A stretch of 64,000 bases of DNA from Hermatobates lingyangjiaoensis (taxonomy: Eukaryota > Arthropoda > Insecta > Hemiptera > Hermatobatidae). How positions within the stretch are numbered: the stretch's first letter is position 1; the number at the start of each line of letters is the position of its first letter. The notes under the pieces are model-generated. The model saw only the letters and a program-made list of their open reading frames with translations, made no database searches and had not been told where the DNA came from. The position numbers were made by a program, and so were the translations under genes. This document shows, piece after piece, positions 12,580-26,450 of this stretch. The stretch is from NCBI GenBank assembly GCA_026182355.1, contig JAPFBL010000068.1, forward strand, positions 11,507,001 to 11,571,000. Reading direction: 5' to 3'.

Positions 12580-12845
12580 TTTTTACTTTAGTAAAAGTAA
12601 AGTATAGTGATCGTGTGAAAATTTGATCTCGGGATTTTAACGGAATCACATGTTTTTCGATGATGTGCTTGTGGTTGGGTGGGTGAGTGTGTATCCAATG
12701 TTTGTTACCACGCTATGGTCCACACTCTTTGATGGATCAAATTGACATTTTACACAAAAATAGGGCTCATAGTGTAGATGTGCTGTATAGTTTGGGAGCA
12801 TTTATGAATGATGGGAAAGTCACCTGTTGTCAGAAAACATTTTTT
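12580..12845 (-). repeat. Dispersed repeat R1, copy 2 (minus)
   Basis: Starts with the palindromic end (TTACTTTAGTAAAAGTAAAG region, 12580-12602), then the block with GTATAGTGATCGTG, a GGTTGGGTGGGTGAG tract, and the downstream block to about 12845 that in reverse complement matches about 62815-62950 of copy 3. It has diverged noticeably. A 68-codon frame across it is not a gene. Confidence 0.7.
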
Positions 12846-14399
12846 TCTTCTAAACTACTAATTCTAGTCTACAAATATTGGCATTATCTTTAAGGCAATT
12901 AAGAAAAAAAAGCATCGGAGTACATTTTCTCTTTTGATAAAATGTTATTACTGCTGTAGGCTTACTAATGATATTATACGCATCAGGGGTGGATATGCAA
13001 AATATATTGACAAGTGGATGAATTACTACCTATAATACCTCCAGGAATGAAAGACTAATAAACAGTCTAACAAGACGTTTATATTATGCCTAAATAGGTA
13101 TTATATATTATATACTTATTAAGTTTGATATTACGTTTACATAGAATACAGCTGAGTGTAGTCTACTCTAGATTTTTATGAATATAATGGTAATTTTGTT
13201 GACGTATATGTACACAGTTGCATAATATTACTGCTTGTACACAATATATCCGGTTAGTTTATCTGAATGATAGAATGGTGTTAGCTCTCAGCTGCTTATT
13301 CTCTCTCAGATAGTCTTATTTGGACTTTCTTTTAGTAGCTTTACCTTAAATGTATTGGAAGTATAACCTTTTTTTAAAACCTTAAATGACTTTTGTCCAT
13401 TACGTTTTATACTTAAAGAAAAGAGGAAAACATCAGTACTCGCTCAGCATTTATGTAATGAATGAATCACTCTTATATATTTTATGCTGCATTTTACATT
13501 GCTATTTTAATCTAAATCTGAATAGAAGAATAATTCTCGTGCAGAATGCATAAGATTCGAAACGTAAAATACTGACTAGTAAAGGTTAAGGACAATTGAA
13601 AGCCATCACGATTTCTTATATGGATTGACTGTCTGATTGTTAATTCACTGTGATCCAATGTAAAACAATACTGTGGGAGCCAGTAGAACTCTGTTCTTTT
13701 TCGTTGTAACTCCAGAGTTTTAACTCAAATACTTACTTGACATAATACGTGATAAAGTACCTATCGGCACCACAAATGATTTTTAATATTTCATTCATGT
13801 ATATCAAATATATTACACAAAAATCATGCTCGTTTCACTGTATTTAGAGTAAGTTAAAAACTTTATAAAATAAATGACTTCATATTCAAAATCCAGAATA
13901 TAATCTGATTACCAGTTGCTGATCTTATTTTCTATAATTCTCTATTGGAAATAGTAATCAATGCATTAATTTTGTTGAATTTTTTAACGAAACGATTTTT
14001 AACAAATTTTAATGAAACGATTCATTAAAATACTTCCATCAGTAACTAGTATTGGTCATTTTAAAATTCCTGCTAAATATTTTCCAATCAGTATGATTAA
14101 ATTTTTAAATATTGAAACCATTTTCTCCGTATTTTTAGAAGTTATGATCATTTAATATCTGTCAGATCAGTACGTCTGCTGGATAGCTTAACATTTAACA
14201 AAAGTGTTAAAATGAGAATAATAGCTTTGAAACATGCTAAATGAATTCTCTATATTTTAATTTCATTGAAATTTCTTTAGCAGCATAGGAATTAGGAGTT
14301 AACTGCAGTAATGTAACATCAATTTATCATCAGACCAAAATGGAGATTCCATATTCAGCTTAGTATAACAGTGAAGTGAAATAATTATGTCAAACTGGA
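12846..14399. other. AT-rich intergenic DNA
   Basis: Nothing recognised. Contains short inverted A/T tracts around 13980-14030. Confidence 0.5.
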
Positions 14400-14790
14400 C
14401 AAGTTTAGATTGGGAGAGGCGTTTTAATTGAAGGAAGATATTTCGCAAGGCAAAGGTGTGTTTTCCAATGGGGATAAGACATTAGGTGGCGTCGATGCGA
14501 AGGCAGCTGGAGGAGGCCCGTCAATAGGGCCAGTGTAATGACGACTATCATTATGTGCAAAGTTGCGGGTACATGAGGTCCGATTATGGCTGAGACACTT
14601 CTACTCGGCTATTAGACTGGATCTGCTTCAAGCTAACGATGTAATGACAGCAACAAATGACTTGTGGTGACAGGTCTGAAAGTCTGCAGTGTCAACACAG
14701 TGCAGCGTGTTCGCTTAGCTTTGTGGTCAGTCAACCACCTCTCAGCGCAACTCCCCAGAGTCCATAATCATCTTGTAATCAGCTTATTGT
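14400..14790. other. GC-richer island, possible conserved non-coding element
   Basis: Nearly 400 bp of balanced composition with sharp edges, no long open frame in any direction, and no similarity to the repeats elsewhere in the window. One of the two longest islands and a good candidate for a conserved regulatory element. Confidence 0.38.
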
Positions 14791-15638
14791 CTGTTAACCA
14801 TCTGCAAAATATTGACAGTAATAATCAATGTTAAAATCAATAACATTAAAAATCATTATAAGTTAAGGAGAAATGAAAAGAAATACAATACACATTAAAA
14901 AGTCATGATCTTAACCTGTCACAAGACAAAACCTGCCTCAGCATGTACATTGGACTGTGCTAGTGCAACTAGACTAACCTCATAACATATTAAAACATAT
15001 GTTATTAAGTGTTGTATAAACTTGTTATAATTGTTCACTGTTTATATAGAGATTACAATTAAAATCAAATTCAATCGAAGAAATAGATATTTATATTTAT
15101 TATTTCTTAATAAGTAATTTATTCCTCTGTTTGTGCAGAATAATTTACGAAACATTTTATTTTATAAATAGTACAGAATTTTTTTAGCCTTCCAAATACA
15201 ATTAATTCCAAATATATAATGTAGTGGTTTATAATTCGAGAAAACTTAATATAATCAGAATAAGGCTAACTTGTAGAACTGTGACACGATTCATACTGTT
15301 GAGGCGCTTGATTGTAAAGACTATTGTCCACCTCTGAATAACGGTATAACCGTCCAAGGTTGTCAAACTCATGTTCGTCTGGGGGCTGACTACAGCTTAA
15401 TCTGATATCAAGCGGGTGAGACCATAATCTATTGCAAAATTACATAGAGCTAACAGTAAGCATTTCAGAGAGCAAACCAGAACTCGCTTTCAAGACAATA
15501 GTCCTGGATTGACTTCCCAGATAATTTTTTCCTGATTACGATAGATGTCAAAATATTATAGTTACTTTTTGTGTTTCTCTCTGCTATTTATATATCTATA
15601 TTGATAAAATTATTGACCGTAAAATAGAAATAAAATTA

Positions 15639-15830
15639 ATATATATATATATATATAAAGATTTCACATAAACACGTGAAATAACAATCGATGATCAAAC
15701 CACAATAAGAAATGGGAAAACAAGACTAAGATCTTCAACCGTAACAAGTGGTCCTCGTCAGAGTCAAAAACCAGTTGGGTTTTTTTGGCTGGAGGACTTC
15801 TTACTTCTTCTCTTAAGGACGAGGAGTATG
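15639..15830 (-). mobile_element. TA-flanked unit, family B
   Basis: A (TA)n tract (15639-15657) is followed by the family-B left end (AGATTTCACATAAACACGTG, then a block containing TGATCAAACCACAA). The hammerhead-like segment follows on the minus strand at 15724-15765. Units with the same order occur at 50.8, 51.35, 55.06, 55.43 and 63.5 kb. No coding sequence. Likely a short non-autonomous derivative of a Penelope-like element. Confidence 0.6.
15724..15765 (-). ncRNA. Hammerhead-like ribozyme motif, family B
   Basis: Minus-strand order: stem I strand GACT, box CTGACGA, one extra base, stem II strand GACC, loop, closing strand GGTT, GAA, palindrome, then AGTC which pairs with GACT. One A is missing after GAA compared with other copies and the last stem II pair is lost, so self-cleavage by this copy is doubtful. 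Confidence 0.4.
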
Positions 15831-16500
15831 GAAATAAAGGAGATTAGTTAGATACTGTGTAAATAATCTCTGTTATTTTCTTTACAATTATTATTTTTAT
15901 TTAAATTTTATTAAATATATTGGTGATTCCGTAATATTAATTATTACATAATTATACATTTAACTTATCGTATTAGTAAAATTAGCCACTTCAGTCTACT
16001 AAAAAAAGGTTAATTTTCATTAGACCTTAATTGTTATTAGGATAATGTAAGTTATCTTTGTAATAACTTACATTATATTTAAGTATGTTATTAAATATAA
16101 ATATTGAGTTGATAGTTTTAATTAAAGCATATATGATTTGATAAATATTCTGAAATGTCATTAAGTATCCCCAATAGATTTTTTTTTCTTACTAACATAG
16201 AATTTCCGTTTGTTTATGCCAACACATATATATCTTTGAAACAGGCGTTTCAGTATATATGGTTACTATGTAGTCTCAACATGTAGCCGTACAAAATCTA
16301 CACAACACGCGCAGAGTTACTGGAATGCATACCTCAATGAGCGGGAGAGGTTTCTCTACCGACTAAATAACGAGACGCCCTTGCTTTAGTTATAAATAAA
16401 ACACTTTCAATAACCCTCCTTACTAAAAGTGTACTTAAGTCAGAGTAATAAGTTATTGAACATGATATTCCGATAAACCCTCTGTACAAGTGTAAGGGAA
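15831..16500. other. AT-rich intergenic DNA
   Basis: Includes a short inverted pair at about 16046-16078 (GTAAGTTAT and ATAACTTAC). No gene seen. Confidence 0.45.
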
Positions 16501-16625
16501 ACTAAATGATGGTCAGATACACCTCATTAACGCTGTGAAAAGGTCAATCAATTTGTGTGCATTAAGTCAGTGTTCCATCGCATTATTGTTTGATGTCTTC
16601 AAGGTGAAAACGAGGATCACATTGT
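16501..16625. other. GC-richer island
   Basis: About 120 bp of mixed composition in AT-rich DNA, no frame. Weak candidate conserved non-coding element. The following DNA to 18570 shows nothing recognisable. Confidence 0.2.
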
Positions 16626-18589
16626 TCATTTTAAATATTTAATATGCATATCTTATTTCTTTGACTAATATCAATATATTAGCTTAATTACTATGATTCT
16701 TGCCATTCGGTAATCATTTTTAAATTTCTTCATTTTATACTCTTTAGCTCCATAAATTTAACTTTTCGTTAGTTATTGCCATTGGATTTATAGGCTTACC
16801 TAAAGCAATATCGAATGACTCATTCTTAGAAATGGTGAATTGCAGATATTCACGTAAAATGTCTTACCCTTTTTTCTTAGTTAAGAAACTATGCCTTTAT
16901 AGAGAATGACTTTAAAGATATAGAGTTATGCCACCATATCATCAAACTAGCAGCAATTAAAAGAGAACAGTTCAACCTAGTGCACTATTTTTATACTACT
17001 GGAATCTTAAACTTGATAAGCGTTACGAAAATTGAAGTTATATCAATTCACTCTTTTTGAATTGAGTGACAAACCGTTCAGACAAACTTATCTTATTCCA
17101 TGTTTACTTTCTACCATTTTTGTAAAAAAAACTTGTTAACTATTGGAACCGAGATAATAAGTCCAAAATAATACATGAAATACAGACATAAGTTTGGACA
17201 TGCTTTCTTTTTGTGAGGTGTAGTTGGTTTTTTCCTTCTAAAGAGTTATATTACTTAACATTAAATTTTTCTGTGACGACATCTCATTAAACACATAAAA
17301 TTTGATCTTCGTTGGTTTCATTATTTTTTAGATGATGCTTGGTTTTGCCGGAAATCTACCGGGATAGTTATCTACCAGCAGTTCTTGTTATAAGTTTCCT
17401 AATTACATAAGGCAGTTCACCGCTCTGAAGCGATCCTTGAAAATCTCGACATATTTGAATAATTTTCTCTACTGTAGAACTTTCTGAAATGCAGCTATCA
17501 ACATAGAAACGTTTTTTAGCATGAGAAGCTGCTGAATAATAAGCAGCATTGCTGGAGGCCTCTGGTAGCGAACACTAAGCTCGAGTGTACTTATGTATGC
17601 ATAGTGAGTTGATATTCCTCCAGTTTTCATGTTTAACTCTCCAAAACATCACATCATTTCATATAAATTTTAATTTGCCGATTTATTTTTAAAATTCTCC
17701 CAAATTCTAAAGTTACAGAGCAAGCGTCTTGTTGAATAGTTAAGATATTGTTTAATGAAATGTAGGGGTCTCCCTTACATGATTGTCAAACATGACTCAG
17801 GTCTTAATAGCTGAGTGTGAGAGTTTGAAGCCATATTATCCCATCTCATATTAATATGCCTATTATTGTAATAAGAATCAGCACTTTGTGCATGACTAAT
17901 GCCTTTGTATTCAGTCATGGACGTTATATATTCTCAACTAAGATTTTGATGACTGAGAGATGACTTTTAAATAAATGAAACCGATTTAACGCTACGAGTT
18001 AATGAAGCTCAATACCTTTGACTTCGTTTATAAGGAAAATTGACCTATGCTATATGATTGGTATTCTGTGGAAAATTATTCTTACACCGATTTTTCCAAT
18101 ATTTAGAGTTCTTTTTATTTTTAGGAATGTCATTTTCTAAAGAATAAAGCAGGCTATGCACTTGTCTTTATAGCCATAATCCGACTATAATGTGTTGATT
18201 GATGAAAAAGATAGGGTTCACTACGAATTTTGTTTCCTATCTTTAGAAAATGAAAAGAAACATTGCTAACTAAAGTTAACACTTCCAAGTATATTTCATC
18301 AAATAGTATTAATGTATGAGGATGGCAGTTTTCAGACTGTTCAGGAGAACAGTGATCCTTAACGCTCAGTCTCATATTTTTAGCGTTTCAACTGATATTG
18401 ATCAATAGCTACTTGAAAATATCATTTAATTATTAAATGTGAATGCCATGTTATAGATAAATCTGTAACTTTAAATTTAAATCATGCAGCTTTTTGATAA
18501 ACGAACTGTGTTGAAATAAAATCCAGAATACATAAAGTAAAATTGTAAATGATACCATAAATTTAAATATTATAACGAGTACTGAAGTG

Positions 18590-18860
18590 AAAATGCAGAT
18601 AAGATGATGTGACAGAATAATGAGTGATGGACTGAAGAAGGTCATCTGGCCTGAGAACCGGAAGATGACAGTGTTTAGGACGTGCTGAAGTGAGATGGTC
18701 AGGAAAGTGAAACTGTCCCGTATTCTGGTCAGAGATCAGCGTGACTGCCAACTGTGCTTACGTAACGCTTATGCTTAAGATCGAGAGCAAAGGACATCGC
18801 AAAGGTCCTACAACACTCCAGTTAACCTCACATTGACGACCTTCAAAATGCATGTCGTGG
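18590..18860. other. GC-richer island
   Basis: About 270 bp of balanced composition. Overlapping 62-64 codon minus-strand frames show no domain. Candidate conserved non-coding element. Confidence 0.28.
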
Positions 18861-19089
18861 AATAATGGTGGCATTTGTTTGTTTCTTTCGTAGATAGTCA
18901 TCGACTCTCTAGTTTAAGTAAGTCTTGTAGTCTACAACTCAAAGTGATTCATATTTACGTTAGGTTAGGTTGGCAATCCCATCATAGAACCCTTTGTGAT
19001 ACCACACAATTAACATTCTACATTGTGATTGTGATTCTAAATGTTTGGAGTCGACTAATATATTGTTACTGTAATATATTAGTTAAAAA

Positions 19090-19262
19090 CTAGGGATCGT
19101 ACAAACTCGGGACCGACGACTTAATATCTTCTCCGAGGGTATTTATTCACCTCTCGCATGAATAAATCTAGGGTCAGAGTGAGGTATTGAACCCCGGATC
19201 TACCTGGACCCTTTATTTAACTTAAGTATCTTACTGTGTTACAGAATGAGCTGGCTCTTCAT
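19090..19262 (-). mobile_element. tRNA-derived SINE-like remnant
   Basis: On the minus strand the first 75 bases read like a tRNA: AGCTCATTCTGTA at about 19250 resembles the D-arm region (AGCTCAGTNGGTA), then GGGTCCAGG, then GGTTCAATACC (complement of 19183-19193), a match to the Pol III B box GGTTCRANNCC. The order and spacing resemble tRNA-Lys-like SINE heads. The anticodon arm is not intact, so this is not a functional tRNA. A tail of about 90 bp follows. The 3' limit is uncertain. Confidence 0.5.
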
Positions 19263-21379
19263 CTACATTAAAAGATATTGTCTAACATTATGTCTAATTT
19301 CAATCGAGTCGAATGTTTGTCAAGGAAAGTTTAATAGTAATTAAAGTCATTCATATTTTCCACAGACTTAATTATATGTAAATCTTAAATGTGTAACCAG
19401 CCAACCAATATTAATATATTAATATACAGTTCTTTTAAGGTATTCCTTTAATTTAGAAACGTTAACTCAAAAGGAAAGAGTTAGGAGTAGAATCTTTTTT
19501 ATCAATATCCCTGAAACATGTTTTACAAACTGCATTTCAATAAAAATACGCAATTAGTGTGAAATGGTTATTTTGTTCAGTGATGTTATTTTGTTCGTAT
19601 AATGATTATGTTGATAGTCATTTATAATACCACAGAATGATTTTTCATCATTACAGAATGCCATGTTTTTTCAAAGAGTCAACACTCTAGTTGGTTTACC
19701 TTTCTCAGACAGAGAACTGACCACTCTTCCACCTCTCTAGTTAGCAGCAAGCAGGCTTTTAGCAAATCACCTGATCATGCCAGATATGCCACAATTGCTT
19801 CAATGTGAAGTTTTCATATGTAAGTATAAAGAGAACAGTTCTTTTCAGCAATTAGGTTTATTGTACTCATAAGTTGATGGCTTTCCGCAGTAAATCATTT
19901 CTTAAGAATAAAATAAAGTATAACTCTCCTATGGTTCCAGAAGTTATATCATTTCTATTACTCAATATTCAATTATATGTATTTAGTATTTAAAAACAAG
20001 TAACGGTATTTATCTATAATTTCACTGATTTTTATTTTTAATTCTCTTGTTTTAACATCATTTCTGTGATCTTTTTGTGATTATTCTTTGTTTTAAAAAT
20101 TATTGCATTTTAACAAAAGCTCAAAAATTACTGAACAGCTAACACTTGTTGGGATATTCTCGTATATAGTATTCAAAATCAAACCAAACTATTTGGTAAT
20201 ACATTAAGGTAAGGAGGAGACATTTTAAACATAAATCATCAACTAGTTTCCTTATATGACCCTTTCTAAATATTATTATTTCTCCCTTCTGCCTGAACAA
20301 CCCTGTAATAACTTAAAATTTACGTTTTATTGTAAACGAAGTAACTGAAACTGTAGCACCGTGCACTAATTGATTTTAGATAAAAGCTGATTTTAATTTA
20401 TTTGGAATTGAATGATTCTTAATGGAAAATCATATCCACTGACCTGTATGAATCAACATGATATTGAGAGTGCATCTTACTTAGCAGTTCAAGAAGCAAC
20501 TTTTATGCAAGGACAATAATTTTATTTACCAGGTCATTTGCCTAAATAGTCAAAGTCAGACAGTCAATAGTCAATAGTCGATTTGCCTAAACAGTCTAGA
20601 AACATATACCTCAACAGCATGAGTTCTCCTATGCTCAAGTGAAAGTTGATATGATATTTGAGTTGAAAAATAAATCAACTGAGGAGAAAAAGTAGAGCAT
20701 AAATACTTTGATTAATATACATTTAGATTTAGAAATTGTTTAATTTTAACACTAACTTTTACTTATGTCTCCTTTTATAAATAAACCAAAAATGGTTTCG
20801 TCCTATATACTTTCTTATTACAACTAATGTTTCACATACGTTACTTTTAATTAAAAAGTTTTTGTAGAATTTATTACTTACATTTATTTTAGCACATATT
20901 ACTTTCACTCTAATGCTGCTATTTATTTTTATAATTTATGGCTAAGATTATCTCCTGCCAAATAATTCATTTAGCAGTTGTAAAAATATAATCAATTAGT
21001 GATAATGAATTTATGAACAAATATAAAAGAAACAAAATATCTGCTTTTTTATTAAGTAACAGGAAAATGTCCTAATTGCATTTCATTCCTGGATTAAAGA
21101 TGGAGTTATTTTGTTTTTTAATCAGACGTTCAAAACAAGAAATTCGTAATAATTGATAATTTTAAATGCATATTTACTTGTAAACATTTTTTTTGCTAAT
21201 TCTGACATTAAAAACTTTCTGAAAGTATAAATTGTATTAGTTTCGAGCTTAGTAGAAATAGATGTTCAAATATCAAAAGATGTTTCAACTTCGTGATTGA
21301 TTTATTAATGGGAAGTCCAATTAAAGTCCAATTGCATGCAAGAAATATGTATAATTGGTTTATATTCTTGTGATATGAA
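19263..21379. other. AT-rich intergenic DNA
   Basis: No gene or transposon recognised. A small tandem repetition of AGTCAATAGTC-type units sits at about 20555-20600, next to two copies of ATTTGCCTAAA/CAGTC. Otherwise featureless. Confidence 0.45.
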
Positions 21380-21735
21380 TGACACAGAGGAGAATCCACC
21401 TGAAGGAAACAAGTGAAAGAGGTCAAGTAGACGATGGCGTTGTGGCAGGTTGGAGTAGAGGGCACCGAGGCGTGTCTCGGTCTGACGAGGACTTGGCTAC
21501 TTTCCTATTAGGAGATAATTTATGGTAATAGGAGGAATTAGGTTCGAGACAATGAGCAGTTACGAGTAGGGCGCGGCCTGCTCTTACTCAACTGCGGACC
21601 CACTATAAATCCACCAATTACGTCACTTAATATTGAACTAGAGGCGGCGTTCGTGAATCAAGTTCCACTTTGCCAACAGTCCTCCGAGAGAAAGGTGCTC
21701 CAACTCTCTGGTCCTCAGTGATTCCACCGTTGACT
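21380..21735. other. GC-richer island, possible conserved non-coding element
   Basis: About 350 bp of balanced sequence between AT-rich flanks, with no convincing frame (a minus-strand 85-codon frame only overlaps its edge). Candidate conserved non-coding element. Confidence 0.35.
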
Positions 21736-23020
21736 CCTGCATTTCAAAATCTCTTCTATCGAATATTTATTTCTATAGTCTACTAATTAATTTTATGAGG
21801 AACTGAAATCGATTTAGAAAGGATTGAATAAGAATATTTTTTTAAAAAAATATTTAATAAAATTTGAACAAAAAACATGCTCATTCTGAGCTTCTAGCAT
21901 ATTTAAATAGGCATACCTGGGTGAAATATTAAACGTTTTATATTTGTGTTTACTTCCGCCCAAATAAAGGGAATTTCACTCATTAAGCTAGTAAAATTTG
22001 TACTCATATGTTTTGTATTTGTATTCAATAATATATTTACTTGAAGATTAATCGCCCTTTTTTCATCACAGATAGGTCTTTGGTAGGACTAATAATGATT
22101 TCTAAAGGTGATCAGAACCCTTACAAGCTTAAGTAGTTTTTCTCCACGTCTAAAGGTTCAGTCCCTTTTGAACAGTAACTACATTGTTTTGTACTTGCAA
22201 AAACTTGAATTTTTATAAATAAACAATATTAAACGCATCATTTGTATTAACAAATATCTTAAAAAATAAAAGGCAAGTGTCAAGTTACACAATAACATCA
22301 AATTTTGCCCATGTCATTGTGAGCTCAGACTTTAATGACAACGCCTAAATTCAGCTACGTATATCACATTGGATGCTAAGAAGAAATAAACCATTACCCT
22401 AATATTTAACCAGATTCCTTTGATTACCCAGAATCATTGATTTCTATCATTAAGTTTATTTCAGAAACTTTTAATATGCTGAGAGATATTTTATAGGATG
22501 CGCAGGATGCATCCCTACCGTAAATAAAATTAGTAGTGCAAAACAGAAGTTGGTCTTCCAAACTTATCAAAAGGGAGAGAGAGGTTCTGATCCATTTTAT
22601 ATATCAGTATTCAGCAGGAACTTAGCTTCCATCCTTAGTCTCTCAAGTTCCATAACATGAAATACGTTACTGCTACTAAATCTCAGCATGATTCTTGCTC
22701 CTACTTTAAGTTTTTAGTCATGAGCAGGCAGCAGTCCAGGAGCAGTCATGAAGTCAAGAAATTCAGTTGGATAATGAAGTGCTTCCTTATCACTTTCTTT
22801 ACTGACTTGTAAGTTCTTTCCTTGGCTTCAAAATTTGGTGCTTTAAACGTCTATAACTTTGCTTCTACGTTGAATTTGCAAACAATTCAGAGTCTAATTC
22901 ATTCATTCAGACAGACAGATATTTTTCTAAGTGTGGATTCGGCTTCTCTAATCAATAAAACGTAAAGAAAACTTGAAATGAGTCAGTTATAAGTAATGTA
23001 CAGACAAAACTTTTCTTGAT
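21736..23020. other. AT-rich intergenic DNA
   Basis: No gene recognised. A moderately richer stretch at 22500-22800 has no frame or repeat match. Confidence 0.4.
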
Positions 23021-23036
23021 ATATATATATATATAA

Positions 23037-23078
<42 letters not shown>

Positions 23079-23105
23079 TGTGTGTGTGTGTGTGTGTGTG
23101 TGTGT
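23021..23105. repeat. Compound (TA)n-(TG)n microsatellite
   Basis: Interrupted TA array to about 23073 followed by a (TG)n tract of about 12 units at 23081-23105. The minus-strand poly-Thr/His and Tyr/Ile frames over it are artefacts. Confidence 0.95.
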
Positions 23106-24009
23106 CTTTGTGAAAAGACACACGTCTTTTTCGACACACGTTTGACGAGACCAACACGTCAAATTGCACAGAAATAACACATTGATTGAACTGACATAAC
23201 TCACTTCTGCATGCCATGTCTGGTAATCAACAGGAGTAGAAGTAACCCACTCTGTAGACTGCAAGAAATGAATACAAGATTATATACTTAAAATATTATT
23301 ATATATAATAATATAAATTTTATAAATTTTATATACAGTGTAATATACGGAGATATTACTCTGCTCTCAGTATATTGAAGTAAGAATAAATTGCTTGGTT
23401 TAGAACATAAATGGGACATTGAAGAATTTCCTGGAGAATTTTGATTGAAAATATCGTGCCTTTCGATAATTTTTACTCTTCTTTACCCTCAAGCTTCAAT
23501 ATGAACAGGGGAAGAAATGCAACGGTTAGAAGTAAACAGCATCAAGGATAATGCTCTCGGACGAAATGATCGACTCAAAAATAGAGGTGTTTATGGTTGT
23601 AAGGTTGTACCTACCTTTTGTATGTACTTGACCCCAGAGTGGGCTTGCAGTTATTAGGGCACATAGTCACTGGCACAATGAAGCCATAATTCGCAGACCA
23701 CACTTGTTCCACACTTCTCTATGAGAGAGAAGGAAAAACCTTACCTTAGATGCCCATGTAGAAGTAAGAAATTTGTTGGTTGTTATTGTAAAGATATTAG
23801 GTATTTTGGTAAAGATGTTTATTGGAAATAAACTTTTGAGTACGGTATCATTTATGTTAAGATATATTAATATTTCTAATACATTTTATTATTATGACAA
23901 TTTTTAAAATATAATAAAATTATATTGCCTAATAAAACTAGGAAGATAATATGAAGACTACTTGATGAGTTTATATGAAGTTATATGTATAAATTTCTCC
24001 ATTGTCGTT
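23106..24009. other. AT-rich intergenic DNA
   Basis: No gene recognised. A somewhat richer segment at 23560-23760 has no frame or repeat match. Confidence 0.4.
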
Positions 24010-24330
24010 TTGGAGTGAGATCGCCAGTTGAATAGTATGAGTGCAAACATGTGCGTGACAAGGTGGAGTGTTTGGCGCGGTGCGAAGTCAAGGCAGATAT
24101 GGATCGTGACACACATCAGTCGTGTCATTGCCCGACTGTGGCCACCCTGTCACCTGGCCTGCGACAAGGCAATTCTAAACCATGGGAATTCACTCCCACC
24201 GAGCTCTTCAATTACCAACTGGCACTCACCAACAGCCTTGAGTGTCGCTTAGGTACACTTGCAAACCGGTTTTACCTTCAACTCAACCGGTTCACTTCTA
24301 GAGACAGCCAATTTGTACTTTGATTAGCTC
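24010..24330. other. GC-richer island with paired Grainyhead-type sites
   Basis: About 320 bp of GC-richer sequence. Two perfect AACCGGTT palindromes, the Grainyhead consensus, lie at 24264-24271 and 24285-24292, 21 bp centre to centre (two helical turns). A 90-codon plus-strand frame (24051-24323) and a 74-codon frame in another phase cover it; neither has a recognisable domain. Best reading is an epithelial-type enhancer or other conserved non-coding element; an unrecognised exon is the alternative. Confidence 0.42.
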
Positions 24331-26450
24331 AATGATTTATGTTGCAATTTTACTGTGTACTCAAGGAGATTATGGTTCTTTTAATGTTATGTTATACTGT
24401 ATTTGTCCTTCTACCTTTAGCTAGGTAGTTCGATTTTAGCCAAATGTAATATCACAAAGCACCTGTTGCACTGTAAATCAAATTTAAAAATATTTGACCA
24501 ACATCCTTGACCTTGATTGTCATTGAGCGGAAGCTGTTTTTATAATTAATAATAACTTATTTATTTCTTACAGCGAGTGTAATAACAAGTAAAGAACGAT
24601 CTCAACAAAATAATAATTAGAGCAGTTTATTTTAATTTTGTTCTCATAACACTCAATGTTTTTAGTTTGTTTCCCATTGGCGAGAGAATGTTGAAATATC
24701 GTAGTAATTTTTTGGGTTTCTTCTATGTTTTCTCTTTGTAATTTTATTTCACATGTGTATGTAGAATATGTACCAATATTGCTTGCAGAATATTTAAAAA
24801 AAAATATTAGTCTATTACTATTATATATTTTTTAATATGTATAAATACATATATAAAAATGGTAAATTTAACCATGGCGTAAACTTCAACAAAGGTAGAA
24901 ATTTGCAGTTCAGAAACAGCCCGATCATACAAAGAACGAATTTCTATTTGTACTGTACTATTACATTTAGTGGTATTGTATACATTTAGACAAATAGAAC
25001 ATCTTTGATTTTCCTTAACTAACATGACTGCATAGTGGAAATTATATTCAATATTCAAGTGGTATTCATTTTATTTTATTTATTACCATGTATTACTAAT
25101 TGATTCAAAAGCAGCGCATATTAGTGAGGAAAATAGTTAGTTTTAAAGGAGTGTAACATATTATTCCAATTGATTTCTGCATAAAGCAAATTAAAATTAA
25201 ACCAATCATCATAAAATAAGATAAAACTTAATTTAGCTTATTTAAAGATTAATGAAACTTGTATTTAAGGATTCTATAAGCAGAATCCTTAGTTAAAACA
25301 AATTTTTATGTACTAAAAGAAATCAGTTTCTTAATTTTTATATATTACAAGTTGGAAATAGTTGAGAAAAAGATTTGTAGTAATTTTCTTTTAGATATAT
25401 GGAAATTTACTAAACCTAGCAGAAACCTTATCAACTTGCATTATTGTTAAAAACAGTGAGAAAAAATGCATCTGTTTTGTAAGATTTTAATCAGTATTTA
25501 CAGTAGACACCCAATTACTATATAAAACTGACAAACGCAATTCAGTATCAAAATTAATATATCATAAAGAAAATTAGGATTGAATTGGGATTTTATAACG
25601 GTTGCAAACTCTGAATAATTAAACATTCTCGAGAAAAAAAAACTGTTGTAATATGCATTTATATTAGTAGTTTGTTAACTTGTTAGAACATATCTGTTAA
25701 TCTGATTTGAAGTTTTCATTGAACTAGGACGCCGTTAAAGAGGTGGTGTAGAAAGCTACCTGGATATCGAAAATTCTAAGGACTTAAAAAAACGGCGAAA
25801 CCTTGAGAGCGCCAGTATAAACGACATTGCATTACCTCTAACTCACAGGGACTCAATTTCGAAATAATTGAAGCGTTTTATGAAGTTAGTATTTTTCTTT
25901 CATACCAATAACACACTTTTTTTTAGGATTAAAAAGAAATTAACTTTGACCAGAAGTTAAATTTGAAGCATTTTATACCAATCTAAAATCAAGATTCCAG
26001 TTCATTTAAATGAAATTTTATTAATATGCCAATTAGTAATTTTATAATATTCATAAAGCTTATAAATTACTCATAAGCAAAAGCTAAAGAATGTTGTGTT
26101 TATATTACTTGATATTAATTAAAATGTAATCAATTAACAGATTTATTATGTTAGTACTGTTGTTAGAATAGACTTCCTTTCAGTATTGTAGAGAGTACAA
26201 TAGGATGAAGAGGCCTAGAAGATCAGTTGTATATTATCCATAAAATAAATGACATCAAATAGTTCAAAATAATAAGAGCAGTAAACTATAATAATCTAAT
26301 ATGTACATATGCAAACTCAATGTAACCTTAATTTGTAAAATTTGAAAATATTTCCATTTGACCACCTATGGTAATTATTTATCGGTAATAGAATTTTCCA
26401 AAATTAATTTTGTTTACTTATATAAAGTAATAAGCATATACTTAAATTAT
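24331..26450. other. AT-rich intergenic DNA
   Basis: No gene, repeat family or RNA recognised; a slightly richer patch at 25715-25860 has no frame. Confidence 0.5.

Noticed and set aside
18958..18975. GTTAGGTTAGGTTGG, possible insect telomere repeat
   Set aside because: Only two to three imperfect TTAGG units; not an array.
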